Shown: positions 8,235-18,093 of the stretch, piece by piece
Position numbering within the stretch: the first letter of the stretch is position 1
Layout: the number at the start of each line of letters is the position of its first letter
DNA from: Chara braunii
Lineage: Eukaryota > Streptophyta > Charophyceae > Charales > Characeae
Direction of reading: 5' to 3'
Assembly: GCA_003427395.1 (NCBI GenBank)
Contig: BFEA01000014.1
Location: 5,993,790 to 6,021,084 of the forward strand
DNA length: 27,295 nucleotides
Position numbers and translations under genes: made by a program
The notes under the pieces: generated by a model
Database searches by the model: none
What the model saw: the letters and a program-made list of their open reading frames with translations, nothing else
What the model was told of the DNA's origin: nothing

Positions 8235-10330
8235 TCTAACACTGGATTTTTGAAAACCTAACAAAACGACAAAACCTTATATTTTTTATAGAATGGAAAA
8301 GTAAAAGTCAAACTATTATTTTTTACACAAAAAAAACGTTTTTAACTGTTTTTCGATAAAAGGGGCAAAAAATGATGTGAAAAAACAATTGTTCCTCAAA
8401 ATGTGCAAAAAAAAAAATTCTTGCAAAATCCTTTTATATAGCTATAAGACATTCTCAATAGATTTGAAAAAAACAAAGCTCAAATATGATAATTTTGAAG
8501 AATTACAAGACAAACTTGAAATATGTAAAAAAAACGGATTTTGGTGAATACTCATTTATAGAACTATAAGTCATTTTCAGCAGTTAAATAAAAACCAAGT
8601 CTGCGAAAACTAATTTATAGGACTATAAATTGATTTTAACGTTAATAATAAAACCTTAGCAAAAAAAAATATTATTTAAAATAAGAATACAAACAACTTT
8701 TTCCAAGGAGACACCTTCAAATTTTTAGCAAAACACGAGTTTAAAATTAAAAAAAAACAAAATAAAAACAAAATAAAAACAAAATAAATACTATTAAACA
8801 ATAAAAAATAATATGTTCGTTGAGGTATGGGAGAACATATTTGAGCGTTCGAGAAACCCCTGAATACATTCATCATGCTATACATCTTATAAAACTATAA
8901 ACATGATTTTTTAAAATAACAAGAAAGTGAGATATTTTAGTTCTTGAACATTCGCTGCTTCACCAGAAAGTGATTTTATATGGAAAACTTGTTTTTTTCC
9001 TCGCCACTGCCAATGATTCTAAAACCGTAATTTTTTATTTTTTTTCTATGACTGTTTTACTTCACGTAAAATTTTGTTCCTGGAGGAGGCCTGAAAAACG
9101 TGCTATCATAATCTTGAATACATTTCGTGTAAACCTAACAATTTGTTTTGTTAGGTTTTCACGAATCTTGTGTTCTCTTTCTCTCTCATACATTCCCCCT
9201 CTATATCAATTCTTCCCCGTCGCCCCTTCCTTTTTTTTTTTTTCTTTTTTTTTTTCCATCTCTTATATACACATACACACGCATATACGCATACATACAC
9301 ACACACAAACAAACTACAAGAGAGACATATAAATAAATAAAATGGTTTAAGAAATAAATAAAAAATAAGAACGAAAAGAAAAAACAAAACGGTGAGTGAG
9401 GAAACACATTTTTGGCACCACAATTTTTGGTGATTTTTTTTTTGGCTGGGATAAAAGTCTTGAATATTTATATACACGTAGTTTACATCATAAGCAACCC
9501 GCAAACAAAAGTTTTTTTTAAAATAAATTAAACTCTTAAATAATTTTTTACGAGAGCCGAACTTCCTAAAATTCACCCCCCCCACGTTGGACCGGACCCC
9601 CGAACGTTTGGGAAGGGTGGGGAGCCCCCCTGAATATTCGATCAAGTGACACTGCTTATAGTTTTTAATTGTTATTTTTATTCGTCAAGGAATTTTGATT
9701 TGAAATTGAGGCAAAAAATGTTCAGTTTATGTTTTTGCATACGATTTTTTTTTTTTTTTTGGGGGGGGGGACTCTCCGTGACCCTTGCCCACTCGGTCGC
9801 TCGGACAACCAAAGGTGGTTTGGGCAGCCCGATTGATAACCCATATTAGGATATACCCTTGTATTTTAAAGAGTCGGAAAAATAAACTAATAAAAATGTT
9901 TATGCTTTGAAATAAGTTTTGGTGGTAGTCGATTTTTTGGAAGTGTGTATCCCTTACATTAAACCAAAGGACCATGAGTAACAGTAAACGCCTTCTAAAC
10001 GTTTAGGTTGGTAACATTTATCTTTATTTATTTGCTATTTATTTGCTATTTATTTGCTCTTAATTTTTATGTTAGTTACCACAAAAAATTCAAATGATTT
10101 TAGTTAAAAAATTAACAAATTTGATTTAATTTGAAATAAACTTTTAATTTACTCAACTTGAAACAAATAAAGCAGTAAATGATGTAAAATAAGTACATTA
10201 ATTTGAAATAACTTTAAAATTTAACATTTTATTAAAACAATCATAATGAATGATAACTTAGAATTAATTAAAATTTGCATCAACCGATATTCACAATATA
10301 CTTATAATAAACTCAATTCAAATAAGCATA
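8235..10330. other. AT-rich non-coding region, no gene seen
   Basis: Immediately outside the LTR the composition drops to long A and T runs. Open frames here are short and compositional. The interval contains recurring TTTATA...CTATAA motifs (near 8432, 8551, 8611 and 8888), poly-T tracts (9231-9255), a (CA)-rich patch at 9268-9306, and one GC-richer island at 9570-9640. I recognise no coding or RNA gene. Confidence 0.6.
10024..10059. repeat. Short tandem repeat, 11-bp unit x3 (TTTATTTGCTA)
   Basis: TTTATTTGCTA repeats about three times in direct order within the AT-rich region. Confidence 0.75.
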
Positions 10331-10606
10331 AATCAAGGCGAGAGTGAAAAGTTGTGTCTCGAGTCCTGTAGAGGTATGAGAAAGTCCCCAGTGTCAAGAG
10401 ATACGAGGCCTTGAAGTAACAACTACACCAAATACCCCCACGCCAGAAAGTTGACTCTTGGTAAATCAAGAGTCCGAGCCAGCACAGGAAATACAGACCC
10501 AAAGTTAAAGTCTTGCAGTAGTCAAGCACGGGGTTAGATGAAATGCACATCAAAGATTGTCTACAGGTTTCCATAAGATTCCAGTTCCAACAGGGACGCA
10601 ACATAT

Positions 10607-10670
10607 ATGGGGCAACGTTACATGCAGGCCGTGGACTTATGGGGCAACATTGCATGCACGCCATGGACTT
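10607..10670. repeat. 32-bp tandem duplication
   Basis: Two adjacent 32-bp units (10607-10638 and 10639-10670) both start ATGGGGCAAC and end TGGACTT, with only a few mismatches. Each contains the word CATGCA. Confidence 0.8.
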
Positions 10671-11667
10671 CAGAAAAACCTTGATCGTCTACATGGTCAA
10701 GTGGGAGGCTGGTCAACATTAGTCAAAACTGTAAGAAGAAGATCCGATTGAAGAGACTCTTTCTACCTTGCCGTGGCTCGCAGCCAAGGTGCTGCATACG
10801 AGGTTGGTGGAAAGAGGTGCTGGCACCAGATGCTTCTTGAGGGCGACAACCTTTTAGGAGGACATGTTGGTGAAAAGAGGTGCTGGCATCAGGTGCTTTA
10901 TTATACCAATGAATAAATCTAATAGGCTATTTATTAAATAGATCATAGAATCTGAATCAATAATACAATCTAAATATAGAGAACCTAAAGAAGAGAAGTC
11001 TTGAGGGCGCCAGCCTTGTAGGAGGACATGGACATGTTGGAGCATAGCTGTAGCTGGAGAGTTGGGCGAGGAAGAGGAGGATCCAGTGTGTGAGGTTGAT
11101 GGGAGTTTCAAGGAGAAACTAATTGGATATACATGTAGCCAATTTGATTGAGCTGCTGACAGTCTGCACAAAGTTGAGGAAGGACCGTGCCATCCTCCAT
11201 AGCTGGACTTGGACTGTGGAAGGAGGATGGCCGTTTTGCTGGAATCTGCACAGTGACTATGTTAGTGATCGTCAGAGGGACTGTGGAAGGAGGATGCGGT
11301 ACCTGCGGTTTGGCCGAACCTATGAAAAGGAAGTAATGTGCGAGTACCGTAAATGCCGTCCGTACCCGCTGAAAGCAGTAATGAGTGCATACCGTGGGCG
11401 CGGAACCTGCGGCCAAGGACAGTAATGTATGCGTACCATGGATGCCGTGCCTGCGGATCTGCCGAACCTATGACCGAGGGTGCATCTGATCGGACTTCGG
11501 CCCGGTTCATACCCCACCCCGCGAAACGCCCAAAAGAGCAATTGGGCAAGAAACGCGAGGGATGTTTGGGCGGGGGGGCTGTGAACATTCCGGTCGCTTT
11601 TTGGTCCGAGGCATCGGTTTGAGGGCTGCTTTGGACAAGACCTGCCTTTCCTTTGATTGTGTTCGCG
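10671..11667. other. Upstream region of the NOMO-like gene with diverged repeats
   Basis: No coding sequence is recognised. Around 10800-11031, phrases such as GGTGCTGGCAYCAG and TTGAGGGCG...TAGGAGGACATG recur two or three times. At about 11280-11470, units containing GTAATG...GCGTACCRT...GCCGTRCC recur three times at about 45-bp spacing. The last 200 bases before the exon are GC-richer, as expected for a 5' UTR or promoter, but I see no clear TATA box. Confidence 0.5.
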
Positions 11668-11880
11668 ATGATGAAGGCGGAGGCGATGGCGAAGACGGTG
11701 GCGATGGCGAAGACGGTGGCGATGGCTGACTCCGTCCACGTGGCGTCAACGGGAGCCAGGTTTCTGCACAAGCGGGGTCTCGCTTCCGCCATCGCCGTGA
11801 TGGTTGTCATCCTCGCAGCTATGCTAACGAAAGAAGCCAATGCGAACGAGAATGTGATCGGCTGTGGTGGATTTGTTCAG
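11668..11880 (+). CDS. First coding exon of a NOMO (nodal modulator)-like ER membrane protein
   Basis: The exon encodes 71 residues from the first ATG. Residues 38-53 (LASAIAVMVVILAAML) form a hydrophobic signal-peptide core, followed by an AXA-type cleavage context (EANA, residues 56-59). The mature start contains VIGCGGF (residues 63-69). From family knowledge, a G-C-G-G-F sequence directly after the signal peptide is the N-terminal hallmark of NOMO proteins, large single-pass ER proteins of the NOMO/TMCO1-type translocon machinery. The exon ends with CAG at 11880 and a GT donor (GTATGC) at 11881, in phase 0. Five in-frame ATGs occur (11668, 11671, 11686, 11704, 11722), three of them in an 18-bp repeat, so the real start is uncertain; 11722 would still leave a usable signal peptide. 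The next exon is not visible and may lie in the N gap. The assignment rests on a short motif plus the signal peptide and splice site. Confidence 0.62.
11685..11726 (+). repeat. 18-bp tandem repeat within the NOMO-like exon
   Basis: The unit GCGATGGCGAAGACGGTG occurs twice and then begins a third time. It encodes the six-residue repeat MAKTVA and keeps frame, so it only lengthens the n-region before the signal-peptide core. Confidence 0.85.
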
Positions 11881-12162
11881 GTATGCTATGCATGTAATAT
11901 CTCTTCAATTGAAAAAGGTTTCAGGGATTAATCACCGCGGTAATCATCACGGATTTATACGAGCATTGGGACAAGGATGAGTCCTCACAACTCTTCTTTC
12001 TCTCTGTTCCTTGCTTACTCGTCCCCTCTCTCTCTCTCATTCCACTCTCTTCATTTTACGCCCAGGGCGATGCTGCCATACATTGTCACGATGATGTCAA
12101 TAAAGATCGTACAATTAAAACAAGGATAGTATCCATTTTCATGTCAAAGATGATCCCCTTCT

Positions 12163-12243
<81 letters not shown>
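11881..12243 (+). other. Presumed intron 1 of the NOMO-like gene, ending in microsatellite at the gap
   Basis: It begins with the GTATGC donor. A pyrimidine tract (about 11990-12060) ends in CCCAG at about 12066. What follows in phase 0 does not resemble the next NOMO segment, so I do not call an exon. From 12166 there is a (TG)n array, then (GA)n from 12193, running into N. Confidence 0.5.
12166..12243. repeat. Compound microsatellite (TG)n(GA)n at gap edge
   Basis: About 13 TG units (12166-12192) are followed by about 25 GA units (12193-12243) that run into N. The true length is unknown. Confidence 0.95.
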
Positions 12244-13205
12244 NNNNNNNNNNNNNNNNNNNNNNNNNNNNNNNNNNNNNNNNNNNNNNNNNNNNNNNNN
12301 NNNNNNNNNNNNNNNNNNNNNNNNNNNNNNNNNNNNNNNNNNNNNNNNNNNNNNNNNNNNNNNNNNNNNNNNNNNNNNNNNNNNNNNNNNNNNNNNNNNN
12401 NNNNNNNNNNNNNNNNNNNNNNNNNNNNNNNNNNNNNNNNNNNNNNNNNNNNNNNNNNNNNNNNNNNNNNNNNNNNNNNNNNNNNNNNNNNNNNNNNNNN
12501 NNNNNNNNNNNNNNNNNNNNNNNNNNNNNNNNNNNNNNNNNNNNNNNNNNNNNNNNNNNNNNNNNNNNNNNNNNNNNNNNNNNNNNNNNNNNNNNNNNNN
12601 NNNNNNNNNNNNNNNNNNNNNNNNNNNNNNNNNNNNNNNNNNNNNNNNNNNNNNNNNNNNNNNNNNNNNNNNNNNNNNNNNNNNNNNNNNNNNNNNNNNN
12701 NNNNNNNNNNNNNNNNNNNNNNNNNNNNNNNNNNNNNNNNNNNNNNNNNNNNNNNNNNNNNNNNNNNNNNNNNNNNNNNNNNNNNNNNNNNNNNNNNNNN
12801 NNNNNNNNNNNNNNNNNNNNNNNNNNNNNNNNNNNNNNNNNNNNNNNNNNNNNNNNNNNNNNNNNNNNNNNNNNNNNNNNNNNNNNNNNNNNNNNNNNNN
12901 NNNNNNNNNNNNNNNNNNNNNNNNNNNNNNNNNNNNNNNNNNNNNNNNNNNNNNNNNNNNNNNNNNNNNNNNNNNNNNNNNNNNNNNNNNNNNNNNNNNN
13001 NNNNNNNNNNNNNNNNNNNNNNNNNNNNNNNNNNNNNNNNNNNNNNNNNNNNNNNNNNNNNNNNNNNNNNNNNNNNNNNNNNNNNNNNNNNNNNNNNNNN
13101 NNNNNNNNNNNNNNNNNNNNNNNNNNNNNNNNNNNNNNNNNNNNNNNNNNNNNNNNNNNNNNNNNNNNNNNNNNNNNNNNNNNNNNNNNNNNNNNNNNNN
13201 NNNNN
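12244..13205. other. Assembly gap (962 N)
   Basis: A continuous run of N bounded by (GA)n on the left and a C/CA-rich microsatellite on the right. Order and orientation across it rest on scaffolding, and the length may be an estimate. Confidence 0.99.
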
Positions 13206-14388
13206 CCCCCCCCACACACACCCACACCCACACACAAAAAAAAAATCAGGGGTCCTATCGTTATCTGATGGATTGGTAGTTTAGCTGTTCCTCTCCTTTG
13301 GTCTCATTTTGCCATTCCCTACCGTAGTCCTTGTTCTCCACGTGCCAGCCCAGCTGTTCGATTCCCTCTTTTCCCTCCATCCACCATTGAGTTCATTTTT
13401 GGGTGCACCTGGCCTTTATTTCCCACATTATTCCTTCACCTGCTGGTCGATTCATCCGTCCATCCGTGTTCGGTATGTACGATGATATTCTTGTGTCGTG
13501 TGTGGACGCGTCTTGAGTTTATCTCATGTGTGAATGAACTTGTTTCATAATTCCGGTATGTAGTCAGGATCAATCCGCAGCCAGACGGTATCTAGCCGGT
13601 GACCCCGGCCATGTTCTATTCGATCAATTCGCTATCCATGTCATCGATCTATCCATTTATCCAGTTTGCCTTTCATGCCTATTCAGTTTTTCATTTCATT
13701 CGTCCGTTCGTCGAACGCTCAATTCATCCCGGTGGCGTGAGCTTCGTTCGTAATCCCGTCTATGTGCATGCTGTGCTGGTAACCGACGCATCAGTAGTCA
13801 AGCCATGCTTGTGCTTGCAGTTGATCCAAAGTATGAATTTCTTTCGTAATATGAATTTCGTTCGTAAGCCCGTCTATGTGCTTGCTGTGCTGGTATTGAA
13901 GATCAGTATTCAATCTTTGGATCGTGTTTCATGTCTCCCACTTTCAGGGGATATTCACACTAATACTTATCGAAACGTATGTATCTGACTGCAATTACGG
14001 CCAGAGCTGGAAGTATCTGACGGCAATGACGTCCAGATGCTTAGTAGAAAAAGTCCTAGTGTGAGTATGCCCTCACATTGCGTAGGGCAGATCGCGACTC
14101 GTTTTGTGTCCAATTAAGTGTTTTTTTTTTTCAATGCATGGAGATAATATACATCCAGCAAATTCAATCTATACGCACCTTGAATACAGTGTATCTGTTC
14201 AATGAATTTTCAATCTTCTTAATAATTTTGATATTACTGTAGTACGGACCTTGAATTTGAATGCAGTGCATCTGGACGTCGATTACATGCCGGTTTTTGG
14301 ACGAATTGACGGGGGAATAGAGTGAATAGGGTTAGGGTGAGGTTGTTTGTCTTTTTTTAAACGGCGACGGCCTTGAGATATCATTGTC

Positions 14389-14390
<2 letters not shown>
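13206..14390. other. Non-coding region with direct repeats, no gene seen
   Basis: A CA-rich edge (13206-13237) leads into sequence without recognisable coding potential. A ~41-bp direct repeat (about 13743-13783 and 13857-13897, both containing CCCGTCTATGTGC and TGCTGTGCTGGTA) and a ~33-bp tandem pair (TATCTGACKGCAATKACG at 13980 and 14012) are present. The open frame 13599-13988 is built partly from these repeats and has no family signature. Confidence 0.5.

Positions 14391-14460
<70 letters not shown>
14391..14460 (+). repeat. (GA)35 microsatellite
   Basis: Seventy bases of uninterrupted GA, followed by a short CA stretch (14468-14477). Confidence 0.97.
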
Positions 14461-14462
<2 letters not shown>

Positions 14463-15129
14463 AGATACACACACACACCCCAAGGGGTCACAGAGAACGA
14501 GAGAGGACGATCCTCTGTTCCTTTCATTTCTATAAATTAACCAAATCGAATGTCTGGACATCATTTCCTGCCAAAATCTGCTTCCAAGTTTTTTCTACAA
14601 TTATGCTATCGACTTATTACGTGTTTTTATCACCCAAGCTTTGAACTTCTTTTTTGTTGCCACAGCGTCTTATCACAACAGTGTTTTGCACACAGCTCAC
14701 TGTGCATGGTGATGCTGCATACACATGATGGTGCAGTGCTACTGTCTTCATAACCATTAGCATTCCGGGTCATTATACCTGTATCTGGCACAGCTTTCTG
14801 CTTAGATACAGCGACAATGACCAGGTGGTCTATTCAGGTTGAGTGAAGATGGTAGTGCTACTGTCTTCACCCCAAAGTCCCTGCCCATAAGTAAGCATTG
14901 CAGCATAGCAGAAACACAGAGTTAGCACATACCCAGATATAGCATGCAACGTCATTACACCAAGAGAGCACGCAGCCTTGCAGAGCAGACAGAGAGCGGA
15001 TACCAGAGAGCATACAGCCGGATTACACAAACACAAGATTTAAGAAATTGGTCGTTGCAGAAACACATTCAGCACACATTGATAACCACTCTCTCAATGA
15101 CATACACAATCCCAAGGTAATAAATAAAT
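14461..15129. other. Non-coding spacer with a foldback and a short direct repeat
   Basis: No gene recognised. GATGGT...AGTGCTACTGTCTTCA occurs twice (about 14728-14751 and 14848-14869) on either side of the imperfect hairpin at 14768-14822. Confidence 0.45.
14768..14822. repeat. Imperfect 19-bp foldback, relative at 16810
   Basis: GGTCATTATACCTGTATCT (14768-14786) pairs with AGATACAGCGACAATGACC (14804-14822) at 16 of 19 positions around a 17-nt loop. A close match to the left arm (GGTCATTATCGCTGTATCT) recurs at 16810-16828 and is followed by similar TCTATTC..GGTTGA..GA.GGTAG words, so this is likely a dispersed small element. Confidence 0.6.
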
Positions 15130-15415
15130 TTATATATATGGTCACAAGATATCAGAGCTCCAAAGCGAAAAACAGAAAGAAAACAAGGAAAACAAGAAAA
15201 ACTGAATTCGTTTTTAGTCTTCTGCCTTACAACTCCCCCTGTTCAGAACCTCTTGCGTACAAGGCCCCCCACGTGGATGTAGGTTGAGAGGCGGCTGCCC
15301 CCACCCCCGTGTGTCATATCGACCCACTTGCACACAGCCAAAAGGCAAAGAGGCAAAGAAAAGAGGAAGGGAACAGCCAAATAAAACACAACAGGGGGCA
15401 ACAAAACAGATCCCA
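15130..15415 (-). repeat. Dispersed repeat, copy 1 (inverted relative to 19855-20130)
   Basis: The reverse complement of this interval matches 19855-20130. The best part (15225-15410) differs at only a few positions: the block containing ACAACTCCCCCTGTTC, CTTGCGTACAAGG, CCACGTGGATGTAGG and CCCCACCCCCGTGTGTCATAT reads the same on the two opposite strands. The match continues more weakly to about 15130. No coding function is recognised. Confidence 0.8.
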
Positions 15416-15486
15416 GATATTTTTCATAATAATTTGAGATGCGGGCCATCAAACACAGCGTAATTTGACAACACCAGTGGCCTTGG

Positions 15487-15512
15487 AGCACAGAGAGAGA
15501 GAGAGAGGCCTT

Positions 15513-15550
<38 letters not shown>

Positions 15551-15559
15551 CCTTAGAGA

Positions 15560-15592
<33 letters not shown>

Positions 15593-15594
15593 GC
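15487..15594 (+). repeat. GA-rich tandem repeat with GGCCTTAGAGAA units
   Basis: GA runs alternate with GGCCTTAGAGAA twice, then further GA, AGAAGAG and GA. On the minus strand this lies in the presumed intron just after the RPB11 exon. Confidence 0.9.
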
Positions 15595-15623
15595 ATTGAT
15601 GGCTTGTTCCTTTGCTTGCATAC

Positions 15624-15713
15624 ATGCGAATGATGTTGCCCAGTGTGTGATCCTCCCTCTGAAGGGTGAAGGTGCCAGCGTTCGGTATCTTCGTGTCGCG
15701 TTCATAGTCCACC
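15624..15713 (-). CDS. Internal exon of RNA polymerase II subunit RPB11 (POLR2J/NRPB11-like)
   Basis: The exon is 90 bp: one base, 29 codons, then two bases. The codons include [13 protein letters not shown] and [11 protein letters not shown]. From family knowledge, DTK(I/V)xNA..FT and EDHTLGN are the signature of RPB11, the alpha-like subunit that pairs with RPB3 in RNA polymerase II. The paralogue RPAC2/AC19 shares EDHTLGN but lacks the preceding DTKI.NA segment, so RPB11 is preferred. On the minus strand the exon is preceded by ATTGCAG at 15720-15714 (acceptor) and followed by GTATGC at 15623-15618 (donor). The Met codon after Arg is split by the downstream intron. The neighbouring exons (N-terminal about 17 residues, and the LFAGY...PHPL part) are not found in the window; introns here are repeat-rich. 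The intact frame and both splice sites argue for a real gene and against a processed copy. Confidence 0.82.
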
Positions 15714-15839
15714 CTGCAATGCTCCGCGCAAAGCGTAAACCACAGTCAGTTCACTTTTGACAGTGAGAAACCCTCAAAGGAAAGAAATAGGAGAGGAGAG
15801 AGGAGGTAGTGACAATAAACAACAATACTGGGCTGAAAA

Positions 15840-16057
15840 AGAAAAAGAAAAAAAAGGGAGAGGAGAGAGGAAAAAGGACATGCATGCATAGTCAGTCCAC
15901 CCTGGAATTCTTCACTCAAGAAAGAGAAACCAAAGTGGATTCATTTTCAGCAGAGTGAGGAAGAGAAAGAGAGAGCGAGACAGAGAGAGAGTGAGAGAGA
16001 GAACCAGCACAGTCCGGGGATTGCTGGAAAGGACGAGGTCACAACACACACACACAC

Positions 16058-16108
<51 letters not shown>

Positions 16109-16342
16109 GTCCAGTACAGTCAACCAATCAATCAAAAAAAAAAAAAAAAGTTGAAGAAAAAAACAGTGGGTTCGTTCCACCCGGGTGTGTGTGCGTGCGT
16201 GTGTGTGTGTGTGTGTGGCGAGGGGGGGGGGTTGACCCCTCCCCCACCAGTCAATCAATCGAAAAATGAACACACATACACACACACACAATCAGTTTGT
16301 TGCCTGCCATGAATGACGTTATAGAATTACTATGAGCTGAGA

Positions 16343-16347
<5 letters not shown>
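15840..16347. repeat. Microsatellite-rich spacer with (CA)n and (GT)n arrays
   Basis: (CA)n at 16044-16104 and an interrupted (GT)n at 16186-16218 lie about 80 bp apart and are mutually complementary, so they could pair. A- and GA-rich runs flank them. Around 15890-15960, wording resembling 15700-15770 recurs (AGTCCACCCTG..AAT, then AAACCA..GT), suggesting an old local duplication covering the RPB11 exon's upstream border. Confidence 0.7.
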
Positions 16348-16411
<64 letters not shown>

Positions 16412-16412
16412 N

Positions 16413-16481
<69 letters not shown>
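16348..16481. repeat. Mirror compound microsatellite (TC)n-N-(GT)n-(GA)n
   Basis: About 32 TC units (16348-16411), an N at 16412, five GT units (16413-16422), then about 29 GA units (16423-16481). The TC and GA arms are complementary and would fold on each other. Confidence 0.95.
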
Positions 16482-16486
<5 letters not shown>

Positions 16487-16553
16487 CGAATGGTACAAGC
16501 GTAATAAGTCAGAGCGGCAATGGTCAATGATCCGCCAGTAAGAAGAAGACTGT

Positions 16554-16557
<4 letters not shown>

Positions 16558-16629
<72 letters not shown>
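16558..16629 (+). repeat. (GA)36 microsatellite
   Basis: About 72 bases of uninterrupted GA. Confidence 0.97.
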
Positions 16630-16630
<1 letters not shown>

Positions 16631-17900
16631 TTCCTATTGCCTCGTCGCTGCTAAAAAAAGGACGGGACTTGCGATCACATTGAACATGCGTTTATTGCCT
16701 TCGTGGCTGGGCTAGATGTGTCTGGTGAATTCGTCGATGTTTGTTATCTTTTCGATTCAATGAATCTATTGAAGTTCTTCCCTTCCGTCTTCACTCGATT
16801 AGAACGCCTGGTCATTATCGCTGTATCTAGACTGGAAGTTGCCCCAAACGCAGGTGTAGTGACCAGACGTTCTATTCGGTTGAAGACGGTAGCTTATATA
16901 TTATATGTATTTGATCCAGATTCTTTCTTCCGTTTATTTTTTTTCAACGTCAAATTNTTTTTTTTTTTTTCGTGTAATGTTATTCGATTTTTTTTTTTTT
17001 AATGTCTGGTGCATTTTCCCTTGTCCGCTCGCTTTTCCGGACTATTTTCATTGCTCATTTCTGGACACAGTCATTGATGATATGGACAAATGACGCGTTT
17101 TTTAGCCAATAAGGCCTTCTTTTTCTTTTTTGTTTCGCGTCTTGTTCTCAGCCCAGCGCGGATCTATTTTCAGCGAGGGAGCATCCCGACTTGAATGTCG
17201 CCGTGGATTATTCGTCTATCACGGTACGAAAGTTTTTTTTTTTGTTTTCAAGTTTTTGAGCAAGTTGGGTATGCCATGGTTGGGTGGGCTTCCGATGCTT
17301 CGCGCTCTCTGCTGACCTTTTTTTTTTTCCTTTTTGAGTAAACAAAACATTTTCGTTTCGTTGCTGGGAACCGAGCCCAGCGTCAAGGCATCTAATCACA
17401 AGCTCTTCACCCTTTTTTTCCTTCTTCTTTTTCTTCGTTTTTTTCCCTTCTTCCATTTGTCAATGTATGCGTGTCAAGAGATATGCAAGTGGCAAATTAA
17501 AATTCGAATTTGAAATCTAGGTTGTACACACGTGAACTACCTGAGATTACCTGGGCAGTCCAGCGCGGTGCAGAGGCCTGACGAACGACGGGTTGGACGG
17601 CTACACGGACTAGTCAGATCCGCTGTAGGATGGATGAGCCAATCACAGCATAGCAGAAAGCTAGGCCGCACGCGCAAGGAAAGGCTCTACCTATAAGTCG
17701 AGGGCAAGGCCGCAATGGTCCTCGCAGCTCATGGGTGATATAGTGCAGGTGGGAGCCGAAAGGCTGGGTATCGCGGATCGCCTCCTGATGAGACCGGTGC
17801 GCAACTGGTTGAAACATGTAGAGGGAAACGTGCGCGTTTGAGCATGTAACACGTATGAAGTTTCATTGCTGATTCTCAGTGAGCGTGTGCAGAAGCAATT
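16630..17900. other. Non-coding region, no gene recognised
   Basis: The first part is T-rich with poly-T runs and one N (16957). A relative of the 14768 foldback arm sits at 16810-16828. From 17540 the sequence becomes GC-richer and contains GCCAATCAC (about 17637) and CTATAAGTC (about 17691), spaced like a CCAAT box and TATA-like element on the plus strand. The spacing is suggestive only, and no recognisable exon follows. Confidence 0.4.
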
Positions 17901-18093
17901 GGCCATTGCTTGTCATCATTCTTCTTCTGTCATCTTTGCGCAGGGGCCGTGCTCTCTTTCTGTGTGTCTGTATCGTTCAAATTTTCTAAGCGGGCTTCTG
18001 GCCATGACTTGTCATCATTCTTCTTCTGTCATCTTTGCGCAGGGGCCCTGCTCTCTTTCTGTGTGTCTGTATCGTTCAAATTTTCTAAGCGGG
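17901..18093. repeat. 99-bp tandem duplication (two copies, ~97% identical)
   Basis: The unit at 17901 recurs at 18000 with about three mismatches over 94 bases: GGCCATTGCTT versus GGCCATGACTT, and GGGCCGTG versus GGGCCCTG. Because 99 is a multiple of three, one plus-strand frame (17910-18482, 190 codons) stays open across both copies. That frame has a Cys/Phe/Ser-rich repeat and a Lys-rich low-complexity part and matches no family I know. Confidence 0.92.

Noticed and set aside
12067-12160. Second NOMO exon after the CCCAG at about 12066
   Set aside because: The phase-0 translation does not resemble the expected NOMO continuation and runs into a microsatellite.
12086-13284. Long open frames of 360-380 codons on both strands
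   Set aside because: They consist of the N gap plus microsatellite translations; there is no real sequence behind them.
17560-17860. tRNA or other structured RNA gene in the GC-rich patch
   Set aside because: I could not find a cloverleaf, or A and B box sequences, in the right order.
17901-18093. CRISPR-like or regularly spaced repeat
   Set aside because: Two adjacent long copies with no spacers in a eukaryotic context; a plain tandem duplication.
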